DNA of 46,919 bases from Ignavibacteriales bacterium (GTDB lineage: Bacteria; Bacteroidota; Ignavibacteria; Ignavibacteriales; Ignavibacteriaceae): assembly GCA_012517155.1 (NCBI GenBank), contig JAAYVN010000035.1:1-46919 (forward strand), given 5' to 3'. The notes below the pieces were generated by a model. The model saw nothing but the letters and a program-made list of their open reading frames with translations, was not told the DNA's origin and made no database searches. Positions 27,455-35,577 of the stretch are shown piece by piece. Numbering within the stretch: the stretch's first letter is position 1; every line of letters starts with the position of its first letter. A program made the translations under genes and the position numbers.

Positions 27455-27790
27455 CTAAATATATGATTCGGACTGGTAAAGTGGCTCTATTTCCCACTCG
27501 TCCTCCACGGTTCCCAGACAATGCGAACATTTCTCTACCGTGAAGTTTACTTTCTCCTCATCATGCGACGCTCCGATGAAATTCAGGACCGTTCCGCAGG
27601 TGGAACACTGCACTGTATGGCAGGTTTGCATCCGTGCCGTACATACCGGGCACAAATAACCGAGTTCCCCCGGAAGCTGATCCGGATTAACTAAAAAAAA
27701 TGAATTGCATTTTGCATTGTTGCATTTTGTAAAATGCCCTGTGATCGTAATTGTAGTAGCGATAATAAACTCCAAAATCTTTATTAACAA
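27455..27790 (-). CDS. Small multi-cysteine zinc-ribbon-like protein
   Basis: An unrecognised protein with four cysteine clusters: CNNAKC, CPVC, CSTC and CSHC, plus a further Cys and His before CSTC, enough for two zinc sites. The C-terminus is acidic (EDEWEIEPLYQSE). No in-frame ATG exists before the cysteines; the start is probably TTG at 27790 or 27775, so the N-terminus is uncertain. A good terminator 60 bases downstream supports a real transcription unit. Could be a nucleic-acid or protein-binding zinc-ribbon; function unknown. Confidence 0.5.
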   Translation of the reverse strand: MLIKILEFIIATTITITGHFTKCNNAKCNSFFLVNPDQLPGELGYLCPVCTARMQTCHTVQCSTCGTVLNFIGASHDEEKVNFTVEKCSHCLGTVEDEWEIEPLYQSESYI

Positions 27791-27885
27791 ACTTATAACC
27801 TTTTTTTGAATTTAGCTATTGAAAAATTTTTCTCTTTTTGCTTTTTGTCCATCGCTCTCATTTCTCTCCCCTTGCTTCGCGAAAG

Positions 27886-27914
27886 TTGTTTGTCTCATCG
27901 TTTCGGAGTAAATT
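27886..27914 (+). promoter_or_regulatory. Possible promoter of the phosphohexomutase gene
   Basis: TTGTTT (27886-27891), 17-base spacer, TAAATT (27909-27914), 34 bases ahead of the ATG. Partial match to the sigma70 consensus; tentative. Confidence 0.35.
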
Positions 27915-27948
27915 TGAAAACTGAATTCAATAATTTTATGGAGTGATT

Positions 27949-29295
27949 ATGAAAAGAATTAACTGTTTTAAAGCTTATGATATTCGAGGAAAGGTCCCCG
28001 CGGAACTGAATGAGGATCTGGCTTATAAAATCGCTCTCGGTTTTACAAAGCTTACCGGTTGCAAAACCGTGGTTGTCGGAAATGATATCCGTTCCTCATC
28101 CGAAGCAATCTCGGGCGCGCTTATCAAGGGCTTCCTGGATGTTGGCGTTGATGTGACGGATATAGGAATGTGTGGCACTGAGATGATCTACTTCGGAACT
28201 TCCTTCCTCGGAGTGGATGGCGGAATTATGATAACCGCTTCCCATAATCCTCCTGAGTATAACGGAATGAAGTTTGTCAAAAAAAATTCCGTCCCGATCA
28301 GCTATGATTCCGGACTTAATCAGATAGAGTCCTTCATACTTAAAAATGAACTCTCTCACCCGGCTGAAAAAAAAGGCGCGGTAATTAAGAGGGATATATC
28401 CGCAGAGTTCACACAAAATCTTAACAGATTTTATAATCCTAAAAATATCAAGCCCCTTAAAGTGGTTGTTAACGCCGGTAATGGCTGCGTTGGTCCGGCG
28501 CTCGATAAAATTGAACCGGTGCTATCGATCGAAATGGTTAAACTCTATTTTAAACCCGATTCCTCCTTCCCTAACGGTGTGCCGAATCCAATGCTCGAGG
28601 AGAACAGAAAACCGACTATAGATAAAATAATTGAAACCGGCGCGGATCTCGGAGTTGCGTGGGATGGCGACTATGACCGCTGCTTTTTCTTTGATGAGAC
28701 AGGACGCTTTATAGAGGGGTACTATATCGTGGGCCTCCTTGCCAAATCAATCCTGAAAAATAATCCAGGTGGAAAAATCGTGCACGATCCCAGACTTACC
28801 TGGAATACCCTCGAGATTGTCAAGGCTGCTGGCGGTGTTGCCGTTGTGTCAAAAAGCGGACATGCATATATTAAAGAAAAGATGCGCGAAGTGGATTCAA
28901 TTTACGGCGGTGAAATGTCTGCTCATCATTACTTTAAGGAGAATGCTGTTTCCGATAGCGGCATTATTCCTTTTCTTTTGGTTCTTCAGCTTATCTCAGA
29001 GGAAGGGAAGTCACTCTCCCAACTTGTTGGGGAGATGATGAAAAACTATCCCTGCTCGGGCGAAATTAATTCCGTGGTTAATGATCCCGCCGATAAAATT
29101 GAGGAGATCAGCAGGATCTACTCCGGCGGAATACATGACCACCTCGACGGTCTTTCCGTTGAATACGATTCGTGGCGCTTTAATCTCAGAATGAGTAATA
29201 CTGAACCGATACTCCGCCTTAATGTGGAAAGCAGAGGGGATGAGGAATTGATGAAAAGCAAAACCGCGGAGCTGCTGAAGATTATCAGAGGGTAG
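27949..29295 (+). CDS. Phosphomannomutase/phosphoglucomutase
   Basis: Interconverts hexose 1- and 6-phosphates, feeding GDP-mannose or UDP-glucose for envelope polysaccharides. Alpha-D-phosphohexomutase motifs in order: phosphoserine S98 in TASHNPPEYNG, metal-binding DGDYDR at 239-244, sugar-binding GGEMSAHHYF near 320, and phosphate-binding RMSNTEPILRLN near the C-terminus. The GEMSAH loop is typical of PMM/PGM enzymes. I chose the ATG at 27949 (448 residues) because GGAG lies 5 bases upstream; a GTG two codons earlier overlaps that site. Stands as a single gene, convergent with the next. Confidence 0.93.
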   Translation: MKRINCFKAYDIRGKVPAELNEDLAYKIALGFTKLTGCKTVVVGNDIRSSSEAISGALIKGFLDVGVDVTDIGMCGTEMIYFGTSFLGVDGGIMITASHNPPEYNGMKFVKKNSVPISYDSGLNQIESFILKNELSHPAEKKGAVIKRDISAEFTQNLNRFYNPKNIKPLKVVVNAGNGCVGPALDKIEPVLSIEMVKLYFKPDSSFPNGVPNPMLEENRKPTIDKIIETGADLGVAWDGDYDRCFFFDETGRFIEGYYIVGLLAKSILKNNPGGKIVHDPRLTWNTLEIVKAAGGVAVVSKSGHAYIKEKMREVDSIYGGEMSAHHYFKENAVSDSGIIPFLLVLQLISEEGKSLSQLVGEMMKNYPCSGEINSVVNDPADKIEEISRIYSGGIHDHLDGLSVEYDSWRFNLRMSNTEPILRLNVESRGDEELMKSKTAELLKIIRG

Positions 29296-29302
29296 GGAAA
29301 AC

Positions 29303-30346
29303 CTATAACCCGAAAAGCCAGAATATCAGCAGGGCTATCCCTTCTCTTACTCTGTGATAAAACAGCGAAGTCTTGGATAACTGCATGTCAGAATTTATAA
29401 CACTGACATGCAGTTGATAAAACTTAGCAATCTCGTTTATTCTTACCAGATGGAACCTGTCCGAAATTATGATTATCTCTTTAAATTCCCCCTGGTTATT
29501 TAACCGGTGACTAATATATTTTATTTGTTCTGTAGTGGATGAGGTGCTTTTCTCAATAAGCAGATCACCAAGCGGCATATTCTTCTCTCTCAGATAGTTG
29601 TATGCCACTTCGGCCTCCGAAAGTTCTCCAGGAGCACTTCCTCCCATTAGCTGTATTTTCCCTATCAATCCTTCATTGTATAACTGTAAAGCTTTTTCAA
29701 GTCTCCTTGTCAGCACATCGCTCGGTTGGTTTCCTGACCATACCGCCGCCCCTAATACTACCGCAACTCTGGACTCTCCCGTCCTCTTTCCCCTGAACTC
29801 GTTGGTTGTCCCTGTTTGCGAATAGAAAAATGTGAACAGGAAAAGTGCAAAAAGTATGAATACGGAATTGAGCAATGCCCTTAATATCACAAACGATCCG
29901 GTCCCGGTGATCCTGAACCAGAGATAGCTTATTAAATAATAGTGTGTCAGAAGAAATCCCAGCAGCAAACCCCCTGTCATCACCCTCTCCAGCGGCTGCC
30001 TTAAAAGATAAATGTCCGGAGTCTTAAGTCCGGATAGTTTGATCGATCCGGCTAATACCAGGAACAGCAGGGAAAGGAGGGAGAATATGGTTATTTTCAG
30101 CAGTGCTCCGCTGTCGGCTCCTTTTTTCTTTTTCATGAACCATATCTGCAAAACTACCAACACAATAAAGGTTACCGAGATAAAAAGATTTCCGGGATAT
30201 AGGGGATTGAATTCCCTCAGGGATAATCCTAAACTAACATGCTTGAACAGTAGCAGCACCGTATAAGTAAGTATGTATATTCCCGTGATTATTGACGGTC
30301 TTGCAATCTTTTTCGAAAATATTTTTTCTTTTTGAGAATACTTCAT
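29303..30346 (-). CDS. Membrane protein with C-terminal DUF218 (YdcF/SanA/ElyC) domain
   Basis: An inner-membrane protein of 347 residues. About five helices in the first 185 residues are followed by a DUF218 domain: VAVVLGAAVW, RLEKALQLYNEG, GGSAPGELSEAEVAYNYL, then ISDRFHLVRI. ElyC and SanA in E. coli of this family affect peptidoglycan and vancomycin sensitivity, but the biochemical activity is unsettled. It is transcribed away from nusB and convergent with the phosphohexomutase gene (7-base gap). The last hydrophobic stretch (IALLIFWLFGL) may be a further helix. Confidence 0.85.
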   Translation of the reverse strand: MKYSQKEKIFSKKIARPSIITGIYILTYTVLLLFKHVSLGLSLREFNPLYPGNLFISVTFIVLVVLQIWFMKKKKGADSGALLKITIFSLLSLLFLVLAGSIKLSGLKTPDIYLLRQPLERVMTGGLLLGFLLTHYYLISYLWFRITGTGSFVILRALLNSVFILFALFLFTFFYSQTGTTNEFRGKRTGESRVAVVLGAAVWSGNQPSDVLTRRLEKALQLYNEGLIGKIQLMGGSAPGELSEAEVAYNYLREKNMPLGDLLIEKSTSSTTEQIKYISHRLNNQGEFKEIIIISDRFHLVRINEIAKFYQLHVSVINSDMQLSKTSLFYHRVREGIALLIFWLFGL

Positions 30347-30401
30347 CTGTTTTTCTTTACGACTTCCAAAATTAACTAATTTTTCGATATTATTTCATAC
30401 T

Positions 30402-30429
30402 TTGACCTTTAACCTTTTGACCTTATATT
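30402..30429 (+). promoter_or_regulatory. Promoter of nusB built from TTTGACC repeats
   Basis: TTGACC (30402-30407), 16-base spacer, TATATT (30424-30429); nusB starts 32 bases downstream. The spacer contains two degenerate copies of the same heptamer (TTTAACC, TTTGACC), so the promoter sits in a short pyrimidine repeat. Confidence 0.5.
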
Positions 30430-30461
30430 TAAAACATCGATTACGAGAAATTTGAAAGTAT

Positions 30462-30941
30462 ATGAAATTTAAAACATCCCGGCGGGTTATTCGTGAAAAA
30501 GCTCTTCGCATTCTTTATGCCTATGAATTCAATAGCGAAGGACTTCAGGCTTTGCTTGACAGCCACTTCACCGATCAGGATCCCGAAGAGGAAAGGAAAT
30601 TCGGAATTGAACTTGTTAACCGGACAATTATTCGCAGAAAAGAATGCGACAAGGAAATTGAATCAAGATTGTCCAACTGGGAGCTAAAAAGAGTTGCAAT
30701 AATTGACCGCATTCTCCTAAGAATGGGTATGACCGAGATTCTCTCATTCCCGGAAATCCCCCCGAAAGTTACTATTAACGAAGTGATTGAGATTTCCAAA
30801 GATTACAGCACTGCCGGCAGCGGAAAGTTTATTAACGGACTTCTGGATGCCTACTTGAATACATTGAAGGATTCCGGACTGCTTAAAAAATCCGGCAGGG
30901 GGCTCCTCGAGGAAAAGATTCCGGATAACCCGGAGAGTTAA
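30462..30941 (+). CDS. nusB: Transcription antitermination factor NusB
   Basis: An all-helical RNA-binding protein that acts with NusE (S10) on boxA sites to prevent early termination of rRNA transcription. Family features in 159 residues: RRVIREKALRILYAYEF near the N-terminus, LSNWELKRVAIIDRILLRMGMTEIL in the middle, and INEVIEISKDYSTAGSGKFINGLLD, the NusB signature, followed by a longer than usual charged tail (about 20 residues). The stop overlaps the next start by one base (TAATG). Confidence 0.95.
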   Translation: MKFKTSRRVIREKALRILYAYEFNSEGLQALLDSHFTDQDPEEERKFGIELVNRTIIRRKECDKEIESRLSNWELKRVAIIDRILLRMGMTEILSFPEIPPKVTINEVIEISKDYSTAGSGKFINGLLDAYLNTLKDSGLLKKSGRGLLEEKIPDNPES

Positions 30942-32152
30942 TGAAATCCGGATCAAAGATTTTTGTCTGGTCGCTCTATGACTTTGCAAATACTTCTTTT
31001 TCCATAGTTGTGGTTACGTTTCTTTATGCAATCTATTTCAAGAAAACAGTTGCGGGGAATGCACCGGTTGGGGATTTCTACTGGTCCCTCGGCACCAGCA
31101 TATCAATGATAGTTACTGCGCTCATCAGCCCTGTGCTTGGAGCAATCGCCGATTACTCCGCGGGCAAAAAACGTTTCCTCCTTTTCTTTACACTGATGTC
31201 CGTATCCGCAACCGCGCTTTTGTATTTTGTCGGAGAGGGGGATATCGCTGCCGGACTTGTTCTGTTTATTATTGCGAATATTGGTTTTGAGGCGGGTATT
31301 GTGTTTTACGATGCTTTCCTCCCCGAAATTACAAAGGAGAAAAACTACGGCAGGGTCAGTGGTTACGGTTTTGCAATGGGCTACCTCGGCTCCCTCTCAA
31401 CCCTTGCAATTGTTTATCCCTTTATCCGTGCTGATCTGATCAGGGAAACATTTCCCGTCGCGGCCCTCTTCTTCCTGGTTTTTTCACTTCCAATTTTTCT
31501 CTTTCTGAAGGAAACCCGGAAATCCGCTCCTCCCGATGCATCTTATCTGCTCATCGGATTCAGACGCGTCTCTTCTACTTTCAAAAATCTCAGGCAGTAT
31601 AAAAATCTTTCAGTGTTTCTCCTTTCATACTTCTGTTATATCGAAGGGGTAAACACGGTGATATTTTTCTCCGGAATTTATGCCGCCACTACCCTGGGCT
31701 TTTCGGAATCTGAACTGCTGATTTTCTTCCTGACCGTCCAGTCCACCGCAATTCTTGGCTCCGTATTCTTTGGAATTCTTGCCGACTCGATCGGGCAGAA
31801 AAGATCAATAATCATTTCTCTTATCGTATGGGTTGTTACTGTTCTCCTCGCATATTTTATTGAGGATAAATCGACTTTCTATCTGGTTGGTTTGCTTGCT
31901 GGTGCAGCGATGGGAAGCAGCCAGAGCACAAGCCGCTCACTTATGAGTAAACTTACTCCCTATGAAAAAAGAACCGAGTTTTTCGGGTTCTACAGTTTCT
32001 TTGGCAAAAGCAGCGCGATAATTGGTCCGCTGGTTTTTGGTACTGTAAGCTATCTTTCCGGAAGCCAGCGTTTCGCAATTCTCAGTATCCTCTTTTTCTT
32101 TGTTCTCGGTGCCCTTATACTCACAAATGTAAGGGAGGTACACAGTGAATAA
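30941..32152 (+). CDS. UMF1/Atg22-type MFS transporter
   Basis: A 403-residue major-facilitator permease with 12 predicted helices. The N-terminal WSLYDFANTSFSIVVVTFLYA motif is diagnostic of the UMF1 group, related to yeast vacuolar amino-acid exporter Atg22, and GAAMGSSQSTSRSLMSKLTP lies near residue 325. The substrate in bacteria is unknown; amino acids are a guess from Atg22. Coupled to nusB by a TAATG overlap and to the M1 peptidase gene by an 8-base overlap. Confidence 0.88.
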   Translation: MKSGSKIFVWSLYDFANTSFSIVVVTFLYAIYFKKTVAGNAPVGDFYWSLGTSISMIVTALISPVLGAIADYSAGKKRFLLFFTLMSVSATALLYFVGEGDIAAGLVLFIIANIGFEAGIVFYDAFLPEITKEKNYGRVSGYGFAMGYLGSLSTLAIVYPFIRADLIRETFPVAALFFLVFSLPIFLFLKETRKSAPPDASYLLIGFRRVSSTFKNLRQYKNLSVFLLSYFCYIEGVNTVIFFSGIYAATTLGFSESELLIFFLTVQSTAILGSVFFGILADSIGQKRSIIISLIVWVVTVLLAYFIEDKSTFYLVGLLAGAAMGSSQSTSRSLMSKLTPYEKRTEFFGFYSFFGKSSAIIGPLVFGTVSYLSGSQRFAILSILFFFVLGALILTNVREVHSE

Positions 32153-34043
32153 ACTTTTAATAATTCCGTTTCTCCTTCTCTTTGCAGACTCCCTCTTTTC
32201 CCAGCGGTCTCAATATTCCTTTGATGTTGAACTCCATCCTACCAGAAAAAGCCTCTCCGTAACCCAGGAACTTAAATGGATTAATAATGGCGGGGCAACC
32301 GCGTATTCGTTTTACCTCCACCTTTATCCGAATGCCTACAGCAGTTCCGCAAGTGTCTATATGGGGGGCAGGGTGGTACCACCTAACAGCATTACGCGTA
32401 TGCGCTTCACGGAGTTTAAAATAGCATCTGCCGGAAAGAACTATTTCGAACCTCTACTTACGTATCCTCATGCCCCCGACAGTACAGTTGCTGTGATTGA
32501 TCTTGCCGGGTATGGGGGAGTGCCTCCCGGCTCTTCCGTTGATTTCAGGATTAAATATACACTCCGCATTCCGGAAGCGTATGGAAGATTCGGCCACTCC
32601 GCTGACCAGAATCTCTACTGGATTGCCCAGTGGTATCCCAAACCCGGAGTCTTCCAAAACGGCAATTGGGAGTGCCAACCCTTCTTCCGCTTCTCCGAGT
32701 TCTTCTCCGAATTTGCCGATTATAAAATTAATCTTACCCTCCCTTCCGCATATACTCCTGTCCTCCCGGGCGAACCGGTTACTTCGGTAAAGGAGAACAG
32801 GCAGGCGGGGAAAAAAACTTACGAGTATCGCATCAGTCGTGTACATAACCTCGCATGGGGCGCAGTGAGGGAGTATCTTCCTGCAGCTGCAAAATATCTC
32901 CGCAGAGATGGGAGTACTATTACGGTTTCCGCATTCCTCCTTCCGTATAATGATGCTAATAAAAACCGGGCACTAAACGCAGTTTTGAATACGCTCGATT
33001 ACTTTGAAAAGCATATCGCTCCCTATCCATATTCCACACTATCGATCGTTGATGTCCCCGGTAATTCGGGAGTTATCGCAAGTATGGAGTATCCGGGGGT
33101 TATTACCTATAACACTGGTTACTTTATCCCAGATTATAGTCTGGAACTTGAAAAAGTTATTGTTCACGAAGTGGCACATCAGTTTTTCTACGGCATAGTT
33201 GCAAATAATGAGGTTGCCGAGGCATGGCTCGATGAGGCGTTTGCCAATTATTTTACTACCAAAATACTTGGCGAATATTACCCGCCGGAAAAGTCCTTCT
33301 TCCGGTTGTTCGGGTATTACCCCGTCCCGGGATTTGTACTCCTCCAGCAGTCTGAAATTCCGGTTATCTATACGCTCAGTTCATTCGAAGTTCCCCTCCT
33401 GGCTTACAGTCTTTCCCGTTACTACCGGAATCCCGAGGCAGGCAGTCTATCCTCACCATCATGGAAGGCGCTCAGCTGGCAGCACTATACGGCGCTTAAT
33501 TATTCAAAAGGGGAGTTGCTCCTGCACGCACTCGAAAGACAAACTGGAGAAAAAGAGTTCCTCCAAATCCTTAAAGGTTATTACGAAAAATATGCATACA
33601 GGCACCCCACCGGGGAAGATTTCTGGAATTTTCTCCGCACAAAATCCGGCAGGAACTTGGAATTCCTTTACAACGGTTTTTACAAGGGGAGCGGAAAAGG
33701 GGATTATAAAGTTACTGAAATCCGCCGCGCTAAAGGGAGTGTTAGTGTCCGGGTTGAACGGAGCGGCGAGGGAATATTCCCCTCGGAAGTCCAGCTTCAA
33801 ACTACCGGAGGCACATTCAAAATGCAATGGAGCGGGGAAGAGAGGGTAAAAATACTGAAATTCAAAACTCATGATTTCCCAATTAGTGCTGAGATTGATC
33901 CGGAAAGAAAAAATCCCTTTGATATCAACTATGCGAATAACTCCATGACTGTCGAGCTTCAGATAATGGGCTCCCTTTCCATCTCCCTCAAATGGTTTTT
34001 CTGGATGCAGAATTTTCTTATGATCATGGGGGGACTTGCGTAA
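32145..34043 (+). CDS. Exported M1-family zinc metallopeptidase
   Basis: An aminopeptidase-type enzyme. Signal peptide about 1-19 (LLIIPFLLLFADSLFS), so it is predicted to act outside the inner membrane. The M1 beta-saddle domain comes first, then the substrate loop ASMEYPG near 312-318 (in place of GAMEN), and the zinc site HEVAH at 341-345 with the second glutamate E364 exactly 18 residues later (WLDEAFANYF). The GTG start is supported by a strong GGGAGGT site 5 bases upstream. The gene overlaps the transporter by 8 bases and is 3 bases from a membrane-protein gene, suggesting a peptide-processing and uptake unit. Confidence 0.93.
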   Translation: MNKLLIIPFLLLFADSLFSQRSQYSFDVELHPTRKSLSVTQELKWINNGGATAYSFYLHLYPNAYSSSASVYMGGRVVPPNSITRMRFTEFKIASAGKNYFEPLLTYPHAPDSTVAVIDLAGYGGVPPGSSVDFRIKYTLRIPEAYGRFGHSADQNLYWIAQWYPKPGVFQNGNWECQPFFRFSEFFSEFADYKINLTLPSAYTPVLPGEPVTSVKENRQAGKKTYEYRISRVHNLAWGAVREYLPAAAKYLRRDGSTITVSAFLLPYNDANKNRALNAVLNTLDYFEKHIAPYPYSTLSIVDVPGNSGVIASMEYPGVITYNTGYFIPDYSLELEKVIVHEVAHQFFYGIVANNEVAEAWLDEAFANYFTTKILGEYYPPEKSFFRLFGYYPVPGFVLLQQSEIPVIYTLSSFEVPLLAYSLSRYYRNPEAGSLSSPSWKALSWQHYTALNYSKGELLLHALERQTGEKEFLQILKGYYEKYAYRHPTGEDFWNFLRTKSGRNLEFLYNGFYKGSGKGDYKVTEIRRAKGSVSVRVERSGEGIFPSEVQLQTTGGTFKMQWSGEERVKILKFKTHDFPISAEIDPERKNPFDINYANNSMTVELQIMGSLSISLKWFFWMQNFLMIMGGLA

Positions 34044-34046
34044 CTC

Positions 34047-35054
34047 ATGAAACTTCCCAAAATGAAATTCAGCAGGGAGGCAGACAGATGGCGCATCATC
34101 AAATCCGCACTTGGCGGACTGAACTGGGTTCGCAAGGAAAACTACCACAGACTCACAATCCCCCAGGTACTCACATTCGGAAGCCGGCTTGCCTTCCGAA
34201 ATTTCAAGTTCATTCCGCTCTTCTGGTTGACGAATTTTGCTTTGGCGCTCGTCCTCACCCTCCCTGTATTCAGTCTTCTGCAGGACAGCCTTGCATATTC
34301 AAACCTTAGCGATGCACTCTACCGGGAATTTGATAATATCTGGCTCATCCAGTTCATGGTGCTAAACGAGAAGTACATGACCGTTGTCCCTTACACCATT
34401 TTCAGTATCGCAGGGGTTTATATTATAATCCAGTTATTTTACACCGGTGGTGTACTGAGTGTATTTATTAATCCACCCAAAAATCATCATGTAGATTTCT
34501 TTTTCGGGGGAGTAAAATACTTTTATCGCTTTCTTAAAATTGCAGTTATTGCATTCATGATGTACATCCTCGGACTGGTATTAAACGAATTTTTCAATCT
34601 GCTGATAAAGTCTTCCTTTGCATACAGCAGCATGGCATGGCTCGAATTCACCCTCACGCTTATCCGGTATCTGTTATTCCTGCTGCTCATTGGTATAGTG
34701 AGCATAATTTCGGACTATGCAAAAGTTGTTGCGGTAATCAACGATAATAATCACGCATTCAGATCTATAGGGATTGCATTGCTGTTCATCAGGAAGAACT
34801 TCCTCAGGACTCTTTCGGTATTTCTTATTTTATTTGGTTTGCTTGCGATTGGTGCAGTGATATACAATCTGGTTGACGGACTTATTCCCCGGTCCCCTGT
34901 ATATTTGGTTTTATTGACTTTTATCATCCAGCAATTTCTGATAATCTACCGGGTGATAATAAGGATGTATGTTTACTCAAGCGAAGTGGTTTTATACCAG
35001 GATCTCGCCGCCGAGCTGACCGATTACGAAGTCGAAGAAATCCCAAAATCCTAA
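34047..35054 (+). CDS. Unknown polytopic membrane protein
   Basis: I do not recognise this 335-residue protein. After a basic N-terminus (about 1-50) it has roughly six hydrophobic segments, about 57-78, 118-142, 165-192, 205-228, 250-275 and 283-310, and a short acidic C-terminus (LTDYEVEEIPKS). No transporter or enzyme motif is visible. It starts 3 bases after the M1 peptidase stop and is probably cotranscribed with nusB, the UMF1 transporter and the peptidase. It could be a membrane partner of the peptidase. Confidence 0.8.
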   Translation: MKLPKMKFSREADRWRIIKSALGGLNWVRKENYHRLTIPQVLTFGSRLAFRNFKFIPLFWLTNFALALVLTLPVFSLLQDSLAYSNLSDALYREFDNIWLIQFMVLNEKYMTVVPYTIFSIAGVYIIIQLFYTGGVLSVFINPPKNHHVDFFFGGVKYFYRFLKIAVIAFMMYILGLVLNEFFNLLIKSSFAYSSMAWLEFTLTLIRYLLFLLLIGIVSIISDYAKVVAVINDNNHAFRSIGIALLFIRKNFLRTLSVFLILFGLLAIGAVIYNLVDGLIPRSPVYLVLLTFIIQQFLIIYRVIIRMYVYSSEVVLYQDLAAELTDYEVEEIPKS

Positions 35055-35087
35055 CCACCATTTTACTGTTCCACTTTTTTATCTCCT

Positions 35088-35151
35088 GGTCTTTTTATCT
35101 TTAAACCTTTTTCCCGTCTTCCAACCTTCGACCGATCCCCTGTTACAAATG
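35088..35151. repeat. Dispersed pyrimidine-rich intergenic element, copy 1
   Basis: This stretch in the gap between two convergent genes aligns with 46459-46522: GTCTTTTTATCTTT, then a TTCCCG block, a CTTCGAC block, and CCC(C)GTTACRAAYG at the end. The two copies keep length and block order but differ between blocks. No coding potential. Confidence 0.5.
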
Positions 35152-35152
35152 C

Positions 35153-35566
35153 TTAAATCCCCAGTATCTTAATTATTATCCGTTTTCTCCGCTGTCCGTC
35201 GAATTCGGCGTAGTAAATCTGCTGCCACGGTCCGAAGTCCAAAGCCCCTTTGGTTATCGGTACGGTTACTTCATGATGTATGACTAAGCTTTTCAGATGC
35301 GCATCGCCGTTGTCCTCTCCCGTTCGGTGATGCCGGTAATTTGGATTTGCCGGGGCTATCTTCTCCAGCCATTCATCTATGTCCTGGATTAATCCGCTCT
35401 CCGCATCGTTTACATACACCCCCGCGGTGATGTGCATCGCTGAGACTAGCGCCAGCCCTTCCTGTATCCCGCTCTTGTGTACTGCCTGCTCAACTTCTCC
35501 GGTGATGTTCAGATAGTCCCGTCGCATTTTTGTGTTTACCCATATGTATTCTGTGTGTGCTTTCAC
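35153..35566 (-). CDS. yjbQ: YjbQ/UPF0047 family protein
   Basis: A small soluble protein of 137 residues from a widespread family; some members show thiamine-phosphate synthase activity that can rescue thiE mutants, but the natural role is not settled. The conserved active-site histidines and acids are seen in [15 protein letters not shown], the [13 protein letters not shown] stretch, and [18 protein letters not shown] at the C-terminus. Last gene of the pcm-miaA-prfB-yjbQ run, 11 bases after the prfB stop. Confidence 0.9.
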   Translation of the reverse strand: MKAHTEYIWVNTKMRRDYLNITGEVEQAVHKSGIQEGLALVSAMHITAGVYVNDAESGLIQDIDEWLEKIAPANPNYRHHRTGEDNGDAHLKSLVIHHEVTVPITKGALDFGPWQQIYYAEFDGQRRKRIIIKILGI

Positions 35567-35577
35567 GCTTATCCTTT

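Noticed and set aside
33504-34148. 214-residue open frame on the minus strand
   Set aside because: It is antisense to the end of the M1 peptidase gene and the start of the membrane-protein gene, both of which are better supported.
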